From assembly GCF_004114915.1 (NCBI RefSeq), contig NZ_CP022220.1, positions 744,001-808,000 on the forward strand: a stretch of 64,000 bases of DNA, read 5' to 3'. Below the pieces are notes generated by a model. It had not been told where the DNA came from. It did no database searches and saw only the letters and a list, made by a program, of their open reading frames with translations. This DNA comes from Bradyrhizobium guangxiense (GTDB lineage Bacteria > Pseudomonadota > Alphaproteobacteria > Rhizobiales > Xanthobacteraceae). The stretch's first letter is position 1. Each line of letters begins with the position of its first letter. Positions 36,607-44,610 of this stretch are shown here, one piece after another. The position numbers were made by a program, and so were the translations under genes.

Positions 36607-36914
36607 ACCGTCTCCGCGTCCACCTTGTCACAGTCTTCATGACTGCCGAAAAAGCGGATCATCAACACGCCATCACGATATTGAACCATGGCGATCAGGC
36701 GGTAGTCATTGGCCTTGATGTTGAACACCACGCGTCCGCCTTTCAGGATGCTTGCCTTGGGATGCGATCGCTTCACCTGTTGCGGCGTCCGCCAGTCCGA
36801 AGCCTCAGCAATTGCCAGCCATGCCCTGTATTGAGCGCGCGCTGCATCGATGCCCCGATGACCAGAGCGTTCGGCAAAATAGCGCTCACCAAGGTCCGTG
36901 CCGACCACCAGCAT
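36603..36914 (-). CDS. higB: HigB-like mRNA interferase toxin
   Basis: A 103-residue RelE-superfamily toxin (HigB_toxin type): WRTPQQVKRSHPKASILKGG, RVVFNIKANDYRLIAMVQYR, and the end VLMIRFFGSHEDCDKVDAET. Members cut mRNA on the ribosome. The N-terminus MLVVGTDLGERYFAERSGHR is slightly longer than the minimal family. There is no clear Shine-Dalgarno sequence. The start lies 20 bp below the large palindrome. Confidence 0.9.
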   Translation of the reverse strand: MLVVGTDLGERYFAERSGHRGIDAARAQYRAWLAIAEASDWRTPQQVKRSHPKASILKGGRVVFNIKANDYRLIAMVQYRDGVLMIRFFGSHEDCDKVDAETV

Positions 36915-36933
36915 GAAGGGATACTACCGTCGA

Positions 36934-36974
36934 TTTCCCAAAAATGGAAGAGGGGAATTTCCATTTTTGGGAAA
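36934..36974 (-). promoter_or_regulatory. higBA operator palindrome
   Basis: Perfect 16-bp arms TTTCCCAAAAATGGAA (36934-36949) and its complement (36959-36974) around a 9-bp spacer, 20 bp before the higB ATG. A palindrome this long beside an XRE antitoxin is almost certainly the autoregulatory site, and could also bury a promoter element. Confidence 0.75.
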
Positions 36975-37211
36975 CGCATGCCGCCCGCCGACAGTAAGAT
37001 AGTCTTGCCACTCGGGGCTAATTCACGATCCGATCGGCTCGCACTTTCGCGGCGAAGCCGAAGCCCGCCGCGAACGCTTCTAGGCACGCCCCGCGGTTGA
37101 TAAATCAAAATCGCATTTCGAACTCAGAATGACGCGGTCAATTGCGACTGGACAATTTTGTGCGTTAGAAGCAAAAGAATCGTCTCGCCGCAGATGCTCT
37201 CAAGACTTCCG

Positions 37212-37673
37212 CTAGGGAAGATTGGGCGGCTGACCAATTCGCTCCAGATCGGCGAGACACTTGTCCAGGTTGCTTTTGGCGTCCTGCAGGAACCTGCTCG
37301 TTTCGGCAAGCCGCCTGAGATCAGGCTTGACCGGTCCCTCGCTCACAGCGCTCAGCTGGTGGCAAACAGTTGCAAGATCACCCGAGATGTCTTCGAGGAC
37401 GAAGGCGAGGTTTTCCAGCGGCACGAGCTCCGAAAAGAAAGACTTCAAGGCGCTTTCGTCCTGGCCAGAGGGACCTTCGAATCTGACTTCGACCAGTGGC
37501 ACCAACACCTCGCGGTTGTCGCGCCCGACCCTTCCCATGCTCATGATGAGCGAGCTGAACGTCGTCGAAACAAAGGTCAACCGATCGAGCAGGGTGTTTC
37601 CATACAATACTAGCGATTCCGATTCGCCTTGCGCCTGCTCCGTTGTCGAAGCCCCGAGATCCTCATTCGACAT
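37212..37673 (-). CDS. Unrecognised 153-residue protein of the nitrilase-linked operon
   Basis: I do not recognise a family. The protein is acidic, starts MSNEDLGASTTEQAQGESES (low complexity) and is predicted mainly helical afterwards (SFFSELVPLENLAFVLEDIS, then RRLAETSRFLQDAKSNLDKC with heptad-like spacing). No membrane segment or catalytic motif is seen. Its start overlaps the winged-helix gene by 11 bp, so it is probably co-translated and perhaps physically associated with it. Confidence 0.6.
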   Translation of the reverse strand: MSNEDLGASTTEQAQGESESLVLYGNTLLDRLTFVSTTFSSLIMSMGRVGRDNREVLVPLVEVRFEGPSGQDESALKSFFSELVPLENLAFVLEDISGDLATVCHQLSAVSEGPVKPDLRRLAETSRFLQDAKSNLDKCLADLERIGQPPNLP

Positions 37674-38631
37674 GCTCGGAGTCCTCTCCTGCGCTCAAGT
37701 GCAGCATACCCGAAGGGAACGAGACGGGCTTTGGACTGTTCACCGCCTCAATCGATGTGGAGGCGCCGTGACCTTCGGCTTTCTTCACCTGCACGACCGT
37801 CCCCGACGAGCCATGATACGAGCTCTTCGTTCGCGCCTTCATATAGCCGGGAGCTGTCGGTGCCGGCGGATGAAGCAGGTAGTCCTCCATCACCTGACGG
37901 ACGCCAAGCGGGTCACGCATCACTAGTCCCGCCGCATGCAACGTAGGATGCATCGGGCTCGGCAAATCAAACAGGCTGCGAAGAACGACATTTTCTTCAG
38001 CCGTGAGGGCAGGGTGGGTTCTGAGACCCATTTTCCTGCGCATAAGCTGCGCCAATTGGCCAGCGCCCCTTGCTGTGGGCCCTTCGTGCCTTTCAAGCGC
38101 CATAAGGCCATCGCGCGTCAGCGCGAAATGAGCAAACTTTCCAGCCGCCGTTCGTTCCACAAAACGCGCATTGGTCATCAGGCGAAGAATGCGGCTGAGA
38201 TTGGCATCCTTCAGATCCAGTTTCTTAGCAATGACCGTCTTCTCCAGCTGACGCGACGGTGCATCCCGCAACAACCGAAGTATCTCGACGACATGCTGAC
38301 GGTGCATGACCTCGCTTGGACGAGCAACCTTGGCGGTGTTGATCGACATCTGCAGAAGATCGTAAAACGCTCTGAAGCGCTCGGCATAGGCGGCATTCTT
38401 CGGCGCGAGCGAGGCGCTCACCCGACGCAGAATATCAAACCATTCCCGCAGCTCCGGATCGCGGCGCCGGCTCTCCAGAGAATTCCAGAGCCAAGCCCCA
38501 AGTGTTGCGTAAATACGCTCCAGGCTGCTTTCGGATCCCTCTTTAAGGAATTCCGAAATGACGCTCCGCGCCTCAGTCGCGGTGGCCTCGCCGCTCTCTA
38601 TCTTTTCCAATGCTACGTCCGACATGGCCAT
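37663..38631 (-). CDS. Winged-helix (MarR-like) protein of unknown function
   Basis: A 322-residue protein whose middle (residues about 110-175) reads as a winged helix: HRQHVVEILRLLRDAPSRQL, then IAKKLDLKDANLSRILRLMT with a following wing. The N-terminal 100 residues are helical. The C-terminal third has two histidine/proline-rich loops and ends with a disordered tail. It resembles transcriptional regulators only in this domain. It lies 70 bp after the nitrilase-like gene and overlaps the next gene, which fits a sensor or effector-regulator role in one operon. This is inference. Confidence 0.6.
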   Translation of the reverse strand: MAMSDVALEKIESGEATATEARSVISEFLKEGSESSLERIYATLGAWLWNSLESRRRDPELREWFDILRRVSASLAPKNAAYAERFRAFYDLLQMSINTAKVARPSEVMHRQHVVEILRLLRDAPSRQLEKTVIAKKLDLKDANLSRILRLMTNARFVERTAAGKFAHFALTRDGLMALERHEGPTARGAGQLAQLMRRKMGLRTHPALTAEENVVLRSLFDLPSPMHPTLHAAGLVMRDPLGVRQVMEDYLLHPPAPTAPGYMKARTKSSYHGSSGTVVQVKKAEGHGASTSIEAVNSPKPVSFPSGMLHLSAGEDSEHVE

Positions 38632-38701
38632 ACCCTACGTCACAACCCTTAAGATCATTTTACAACGCTTTACTCTGATTTTAGTCTCTGAATCTAGGGT
38701 G

Positions 38702-40063
38702 TCACCGGCCCCATTTGTAGGCAGTCCAAACGGTCTTTTGACCGAGTTCCCGGGCGGAAACAGCGTTCGGCTCTTTGAGGAGGGGTAATATAGTACCAAG
38801 CCGGCCATCCCCGTAGCGGTTGTGGGTGGGATGTTGCACGACAAAACTTCGCGTGCCGAACTTCACTTCCACCTGGCTCGCAGTCGTCTGGTGGCCCTGC
38901 ATGGTGCGGTCGTTCCCCATCGAGGGGACCAGCATCACATCGACATCCAGGTCCCTGAAGGGCGTGTCGCAGACGTCACAGAAGTCGAGGCAAATTGCGA
39001 CGCCAATCAGGGCGCCTTCAGTCGCAAGCACGCACATCCGCTCGCCAGCAGTTATGTTTTCGATCCCCCAGTCGTCATCGGCGTAAGGGGCGATCTTGTC
39101 GTAGACGAGCCGCTCCTCGCCATAACCGTCATAAATCCGGGCCCGATTCACAATCTCCTTGCCTGCCACCTCGTGCCACGTTCCCGGAATGACGATCTCC
39201 GGAGGCTCCAGCGGGTCGGCCACATCTCGCTCGCGGATGAACTTGACGATCTTTTCTCGCAGTCCTGGTGGTACCGTGAGCTCGGGCCAGACGATTGCGA
39301 TGCAGTTCTCCTGCAACGCGTTCGCCATCTGAAGCAAGACCGCGTTCCCCGCCGCCGGCGCATCGACGCCGCTGACGATGAAACGCTTGTCCCCGTCTAC
39401 CGTTGCGAACTCCGCCTCAAGCTTGAGCGCCTCGAAAAGGCAGGCGCCCATTTTCCAATTCGTGGGGTCTTGAGCGGCACTATGCAAGGTACGGCTATCG
39501 ACCACCTCGACGGCATAGCCGTCAATGAAGGTGGGCAGGATCCGATGAAATAGCAGGCCTCGCTTTGAATAGGCTTGGCTCCGCCGGGCAGGGCGGCCGG
39601 CGCTCACGCCCTGTCGCGGAATGAACCAGCATCCGAGCGCCTCCAGGCGCCACTCGCCCGATGCAATCGGCCATTGCGACCGCCGCTCGAGCAGCACGCG
39701 GTCGATGGCCCGGATGAGACCTCCAAGCGACACAGCAACCTGCTCGGGGGTCTCCTCGGAAACGGACCAAAGGAGGCGGCCTTCTCCGACGCTGTCACCG
39801 AAACTCCGGGCAGATTCTTCAAGACGCCGCTCCGAAAGATTGCGGTAAGCCTTGTACACGCTCGGCGGCGCCTTGCGGAACAACTTGTCGAGCTCGATCA
39901 GAGCCTTCCTCAGTTCGTCCCTTCTGGCATGCGTCATCGAGGCCTGTGATTGAGCAAGCTCACCAGCTGCCTTCTTCCACTTGCCGAACTCCGTTGTCTT
40001 CAGGCGGCTGTCCGCAGGCCCAGGCAAACGACTCGTCCAAACGACTTCGCCAATATGTGCCAT
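38702..40063 (-). CDS. Nitrilase-superfamily (C-N hydrolase fold) protein with unusual N-terminal region
   Basis: A 453-residue cytoplasmic protein. The C-terminal half carries a credible Glu-Lys-Cys triad: E261 in AIVWPELTVP, K323 in VYDKIAPYADDDWG, and C358 in GVAICLDFCD. The 62- and 35-residue spacings match nitrilases. The first 220 residues (helical MTHARRDELRKALIELDKLF, then EWRLEALGCWFIPRQGVSAG) are not part of a known nitrilase. Nitrilase-fold domains also occur attached to reverse transcriptases in some phage-defence genes, but no transcriptase is present. It heads the three-gene operon and diverges from the exported-protease operon across 243 bp. Confidence 0.7.
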   Translation of the reverse strand: MAHIGEVVWTSRLPGPADSRLKTTEFGKWKKAAGELAQSQASMTHARRDELRKALIELDKLFRKAPPSVYKAYRNLSERRLEESARSFGDSVGEGRLLWSVSEETPEQVAVSLGGLIRAIDRVLLERRSQWPIASGEWRLEALGCWFIPRQGVSAGRPARRSQAYSKRGLLFHRILPTFIDGYAVEVVDSRTLHSAAQDPTNWKMGACLFEALKLEAEFATVDGDKRFIVSGVDAPAAGNAVLLQMANALQENCIAIVWPELTVPPGLREKIVKFIRERDVADPLEPPEIVIPGTWHEVAGKEIVNRARIYDGYGEERLVYDKIAPYADDDWGIENITAGERMCVLATEGALIGVAICLDFCDVCDTPFRDLDVDVMLVPSMGNDRTMQGHQTTASQVEVKFGTRSFVVQHPTHNRYGDGRLGTILPLLKEPNAVSARELGQKTVWTAYKWGR

Positions 40064-40306
40064 TGATAGGCGTACGGTTCGCTATTTGCAATCGGCCCGA
40101 CTGTGACTTACGCGCGTCTCATCATCTAGCTGCGGGCGCAGTTGCTCTGAATGTCAGAACGCGCAGAAACTCTGCATCGAATTATACGATGGCAACGAAA
40201 AGCTGCATATGGCTTCCGATACTCTTGACGAAGCACGAGCAAAGCATTTCAATCTGGGCGGGAGATCCGCGCGCGAGCGACGCGAAGCGGACAGGGGGCA
40301 CAATCG

Positions 40307-41395
40307 ATGTGGAAGATCAGCCGGGCCGCGGCTTGCCTTGGCGCCTGCTTTGCGATGGGCGGATGCCCCAGCCTGTACTATGTGCACGATCCGCAGACTG
40401 GCGTGATCACAGCCGGCGAACTGCCATATTTTCTCAAATCGATCCGGTGCGAGGTCGTCACCTTTTATCAGATCGAGCGCGAAAGGCGGAAGCACTACCT
40501 CAAGATCTACAAGACCAGGCCGGAAGAGGCGTTCGACCGCTTCGCCCATTTCGACATCGACCCGTTCCTATACGGCACCTTCTTCCTGGAACTGAAAGTA
40601 ACCGATACCGGCGGTGTCGGGTCCGGCACCGCCTTCGACTATAAGCGCGTTCTAAGTGCCACCACCGCCGAAGTGACCCATGTCGGCCCCACGGCTTCGG
40701 CGCAGGACACCTACGACCTGATCTGGTCATTTCTCTTGAAACAGAATGCCGAGCTTGCGTCTGATACCTTGCCGCTGGCATCTAGCCCGGCAACATATGA
40801 GCGCGGCTGCTACCGGGGAACGCCGACCGAGCTCCTCGAGCTCGAAGCTCTCGCCGAAAACAAATATCCGGAACGGGCCGCTTTCAAGCGCATCACCGTC
40901 GATGCCTCCAAGCCATTGGCGGCCTGGCTGCGCGACAATGCAATTTTGATCGCCGCCAACAACCTGACGCCGGCTATGCCATCGGAAATAGCTGAGCCAG
41001 CGCAGATGACCTATACTTTTTCGATCCAAGTGACCGGAGGCATCGAGGCCAAATACTCCCTTACATCGGCGCGCTGGACACCGGCCGCCATCCAAGCCTC
41101 CGCATCTGCGCAGCAATTCAGCAATCTCGGTATCTACATCAATGGGCCGAATGCCGTCTTGGCCAACGGAGCAAAGTCTGGCTCGGCCAGCTATGCAGCC
41201 AAACAGCCGGCGCTCGGATCAAAGGACAATCCGATTTACACGACACCAATCCCGGGAGGGGAAAAGTCGCAGGAGTTGCCGGAGAGCGGGGGGGCCGCAG
41301 CCCGCCGGCCAAGGGCTGGTGGTGGCCCGCGGACGAACGGCTTTATCTTCGCGCCGGTGCCAGTCTTCCCGCCATCTCCAACGCCTACTCAATAA
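40307..41395 (+). CDS. Exported lipoprotein of unknown function
   Basis: A 362-residue lipoprotein with an ideal N-terminus: MWKISRAAACLGACFAMGGC, lipobox cysteine at C20. ACAGGGGG precedes the start. The mature part shows no recognised family; it is beta-rich with a repeat-like QVTGGIEAKYSLTSA stretch, and the C-terminal 60 residues are Gly/Pro-rich (AGGGPRTNGFIFAPVPVFPP). It is first of four exported proteins on this strand and probably serves as anchor or substrate for the proteases that follow, which is inference. Confidence 0.7.
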   Translation: MWKISRAAACLGACFAMGGCPSLYYVHDPQTGVITAGELPYFLKSIRCEVVTFYQIERERRKHYLKIYKTRPEEAFDRFAHFDIDPFLYGTFFLELKVTDTGGVGSGTAFDYKRVLSATTAEVTHVGPTASAQDTYDLIWSFLLKQNAELASDTLPLASSPATYERGCYRGTPTELLELEALAENKYPERAAFKRITVDASKPLAAWLRDNAILIAANNLTPAMPSEIAEPAQMTYTFSIQVTGGIEAKYSLTSARWTPAAIQASASAQQFSNLGIYINGPNAVLANGAKSGSASYAAKQPALGSKDNPIYTTPIPGGEKSQELPESGGAAARRPRAGGGPRTNGFIFAPVPVFPPSPTPTQ

Positions 41396-41398
41396 AAC

Positions 41399-42073
41399 AT
41401 GACTCGTTACTGCCTGCTCGGATTGCTGGTTCTTCTCGTGCTCCTCCCCTGCAGCAGCGCGAAGGCTCAGCCTGCGCTTCCCTCAGGGGTGTCGGAGATG
41501 GAGCTCTTCGGAACTGTGATCCGCAGCTCCAAATGGGACGTGAAGGAAATCCCGGTCTGCTGGGAAAACCTCAATCCTCATGACCAGAAATATGCAGAAC
41601 TCGTCCGAAAAGCCGTGGCCGAGACCTGGGAAAGCGCAGCACAAGGAGGCGTTTGGTTCGCCAAGACCTGGCCTGCCTGTAAAGAGGGCGCAGCCGGCGT
41701 CCATGTGCGCATCGCCGACGAGGGCGCGCACACCGACGTCGTCGGCAAGTATCTCGATGGCAAGTCTTCGGGCATGACCTTGAATTTCAGCTCCAATCAT
41801 TGGAGTAAAGGATGCATCAATAAGCGCGAATTCTGCATTCGTGCGGTCGCTGTCCACGAATTCGGGCACGCGCTCGGCTTTACTCACGAGCAGAACCGCG
41901 ACGATGCTCCGGAACAGTGCCGCAACGAGAAATTTTCAGGATCGGTCGGCGACTACAAAGTCACTAAATACGACCCCAATTCCATCATGAACTATTGTAA
42001 TCCAGCATGGAACGGAAGCGGACAACTCAGCCCACTCGATATCGCAGCCGTCAGAACGTTTTATCCGTCCTGA
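41399..42073 (+). CDS. Exported metzincin-type zinc metalloprotease
   Basis: A 224-residue secreted protease. A signal peptide (LLGLLVLLVLLPCSSAKAQ) precedes a catalytic domain with the full zinc site HEFGHALGFTHE (H153, H157, H163; E154 catalytic) and the Met-turn SIMNYC with Met197. Six cysteines may form disulfides. The metzincin clan includes astacin, matrixin and related families; assignment to one is uncertain. It starts 3 bp after the lipoprotein and its end overlaps the next start by 67 bp. Confidence 0.82.
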   Translation: MTRYCLLGLLVLLVLLPCSSAKAQPALPSGVSEMELFGTVIRSSKWDVKEIPVCWENLNPHDQKYAELVRKAVAETWESAAQGGVWFAKTWPACKEGAAGVHVRIADEGAHTDVVGKYLDGKSSGMTLNFSSNHWSKGCINKREFCIRAVAVHEFGHALGFTHEQNRDDAPEQCRNEKFSGSVGDYKVTKYDPNSIMNYCNPAWNGSGQLSPLDIAAVRTFYPS

Positions 42074-43248
42074 CCCTCGCCTTGCTCTTTGTCATCTCCG
42101 GGCAGGCGCTAGCCGATCGCGCCGCGGTGCAGATCGCCGCGCGCTATAACGTCAGGACTGTTCATGTCCAGTTTGTCGGCGTTATGTACAACGGCAAGCA
42201 GGAAGTCGGAGGCGGCTCCGGCCTTCTGATCGGCGACAACCTCGTGCTCACCAACAGCCATGTGGTCGGACGCGAGGAAAACTACAAGAGCTTTGAGGTC
42301 GATGCTCGCCTTGGCTCGCGCAACGCAAACCCAATCAAAGTCAGCGCGATTCACCGCGACGACGCCAACGATCTTGCCCTTCTCGAGTTGGCCCAGCCGG
42401 CCAGCAACAGCGGCGGAGCATCGCGCTGCCCAATGCCGGTCATCAATGAAAGCCAGCAGGCCCCAATGGGAACCCAACTCTATCTGCTCGGCTATCCCCT
42501 CGACCTGGATCTGAGCATATCGAGCGGCCTGATCAGCAATCAAACCAGCCCAAATGGGCGCTGGCAAACCGATACTGTCATGAACGTCGGCAACAGCGGA
42601 GGTCCCGCGTTCAACGAGTTCGGCGCGCTCCTCGGTATCGCTGTCGGCGGCATCGTCAAATGGAACGATGCCCAGGTCAACGGAGTGAATTTCATCATTC
42701 CTGCCACGGTCATAGCCGCGAGTCCGCTCTACAAGCTGATTGCGGCTATCCCCCAACCATCCGTCTGCTGGACCAAATGGGTCGACACTACAATCTCATT
42801 CGAGAACTGGAGCAAGCTCAACTCGACCCATGTGCAGACGCAAGCCAATCAGGGCGTGAAAATTCCCGAGATCCTGGCCGGCGCGCTTCACACGTTGCTT
42901 CCAGAAGACCGGCGGCTCATCGTCAATGTTCCGCTATCGCAACTCGTCGAGCTCAAGCAGATCGAGCGCTCATACACCGTCGACAAGACCAAGGATGATC
43001 ATCCCGTCGTGTTTGCCGAGCATTCGGCCGACTACGCCGAGACGTTCCCAGCCGAGCCGGGCTACCGTATCACCGGCTGCTCCTGGCATGTCGAGACGGC
43101 AAACGGAGCCGGCAACATTGCTTGCGCCATCAACGATGGCGGTGCAGAGGCGCGCTTCACCTACAAGCTGACCAGTGGACCCGCCGTCGATCGGTACCGT
43201 GGATGGCTCGGTGCTACCGTCAATCTATCTCAAGTTCTTGCGAAGTAA
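42007..43248 (+). CDS. Exported trypsin-like (DegP/HtrA-type) serine protease
   Basis: A 413-residue protein. The leader RSRQNVLSVLTLALLFVISG ends near ALA at 36. The trypsin-fold triad is H85 (LTNSHVVG), D122 (DDANDLALLEL), and S197 (GNSGGPAF). The fold resembles DegP but there is no recognisable PDZ domain. Residues about 250-413 form an unrecognised C-terminal module, with cysteines at WHVETANGAGNIACAINDGG. It overlaps the metzincin gene by 67 bp, so the two proteases are made together. Confidence 0.85.
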   Translation: MERKRTTQPTRYRSRQNVLSVLTLALLFVISGQALADRAAVQIAARYNVRTVHVQFVGVMYNGKQEVGGGSGLLIGDNLVLTNSHVVGREENYKSFEVDARLGSRNANPIKVSAIHRDDANDLALLELAQPASNSGGASRCPMPVINESQQAPMGTQLYLLGYPLDLDLSISSGLISNQTSPNGRWQTDTVMNVGNSGGPAFNEFGALLGIAVGGIVKWNDAQVNGVNFIIPATVIAASPLYKLIAAIPQPSVCWTKWVDTTISFENWSKLNSTHVQTQANQGVKIPEILAGALHTLLPEDRRLIVNVPLSQLVELKQIERSYTVDKTKDDHPVVFAEHSADYAETFPAEPGYRITGCSWHVETANGAGNIACAINDGGAEARFTYKLTSGPAVDRYRGWLGATVNLSQVLAK

Positions 43249-43260
43249 GGAGGAGGGGCC

Positions 43261-44610
43261 ATGGTCGTCTCGACATTGCGAGCCGATTCTTCAAATGCGC
43301 TGCACTGGCTCTCGTCGTTCCGGCAGCTCCGCGCGGCTTTAATTGCTCTGGTCTGCATGTTTGTCGTCGGCTGCGCTCATCAAGCACCTATCTCGAGACC
43401 GTCAAAGCCCCAAGCCCAAAACACGCATCAGCACCACGGGCGTGCATTGACAGGATATCACCATCATGCCGCAAGGTATTACGGCCCGAGGTATTATGGT
43501 CCGAGACGCCATGATTATGGCTATCATCGCCCCACAACGGGTGAGGCAAGTGAGGAAGCACCTCCCGAGAAACCGACGCCAACTGGCGCCGAGGCTCCCA
43601 ACAAGCCCGCCATCAAGGGCTTGGTGCCCGTTTATTTTGCGACCAACCGCGAGGTGATGGGAGGCCCGAATCTGCAGCTGAAACAGATCACCTATGATCG
43701 TTCGGCCACGAATACCTATGGCTGCGTGACTGTGAGCATACCGATCGTTCACAAGATGGGCGAAGTCGAAACGCCAAAGACATATCTGTACGGCATTTGG
43801 ACAGAGGCCGAGCAGGACGGAAAGCACTTTCGAATCCAGACTCTATCGAAGCTCTCACGAGAGGAGTTTGCCTCCGCGATCGCCAATCCTGCCGACAGCC
43901 TGATGCTGTTCGTCCATGGCTACAATGTTCCTTTCTCGGATGCAGCGTTCAAGGCCGCTCAGATTGCCTTCGATGCAAATTACAAGGGCCGCGTCATGAT
44001 TTATTCCTGGCCCTCGAAAGGCGGGTTGGCGGATTACGATTACGACCGCGAAAGTGCTTTGCATGCCACCGATGGATTGTTCGATCTTCTCAAGCTCATC
44101 AAGACGGAGGGGAACGTTTCGCGGATCATCCTGATCGCACACAGCCTTGGCAGCGAAGTGGTATTGGGCGCCTTGCAGCAGGCAGCGCTGAGCCAAACAG
44201 CGCTTGGCATTACCGAGCTGATTTTCGCAGCACCCGACGTCGACCGTGACCTCTATCTGGAGCGGGCTAACCAGATCAAAGCGGCCGCGGGTGCGGTGAC
44301 CGTGTACGCCTCGTCAACTGATCTGGCTCTGCTCGCCTCGATGAAGAAGGCGCAGTCGAAATCGCGAATGGGCTATGTGACTAAGAGCGGTCCAACTCTC
44401 GTCTCGGGCATCGAGACGATCGATGTCTCTGCGGTCGGAAGCGAAATGTTCGCGCTCAATCATAGTACCTATTCAACGAGCCGGGCGGTCCTCGACGATA
44501 TCGGCCGGATCATCTCCTCATCTAGCCACCTCAAGCCACCGCAGCGGACCCCAACTTTGCGCTCGATGCCTAACGAGCTCAACGCGACCTATTGGATGTA
44601 TCCTTACTAG
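43261..44610 (+). CDS. DUF900-type alpha/beta hydrolase, exported
   Basis: A 449-residue protein with a strong AAGGAGG site. An N-terminal hydrophobic segment ends in a possible lipobox (MFVVGC, C38). Residues 56-90 are a His/Tyr-rich linker (YHHHAARYYGPRYYGPRRHD). The DUF900 catalytic core follows: LMLFVHGYNVPF near 215-225, the nucleophile S295 in LIAHSLGSEV, the aspartate region FAAPDVDRDLYLERA, and the histidine near FALNHSTYS. Members are serine hydrolases with unknown substrates. The stop TAG coincides with the end of an IS630 element; without the insertion a TAG would still form here. Confidence 0.85.
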   Translation: MVVSTLRADSSNALHWLSSFRQLRAALIALVCMFVVGCAHQAPISRPSKPQAQNTHQHHGRALTGYHHHAARYYGPRYYGPRRHDYGYHRPTTGEASEEAPPEKPTPTGAEAPNKPAIKGLVPVYFATNREVMGGPNLQLKQITYDRSATNTYGCVTVSIPIVHKMGEVETPKTYLYGIWTEAEQDGKHFRIQTLSKLSREEFASAIANPADSLMLFVHGYNVPFSDAAFKAAQIAFDANYKGRVMIYSWPSKGGLADYDYDRESALHATDGLFDLLKLIKTEGNVSRIILIAHSLGSEVVLGALQQAALSQTALGITELIFAAPDVDRDLYLERANQIKAAAGAVTVYASSTDLALLASMKKAQSKSRMGYVTKSGPTLVSGIETIDVSAVGSEMFALNHSTYSTSRAVLDDIGRIISSSSHLKPPQRTPTLRSMPNELNATYWMYPY

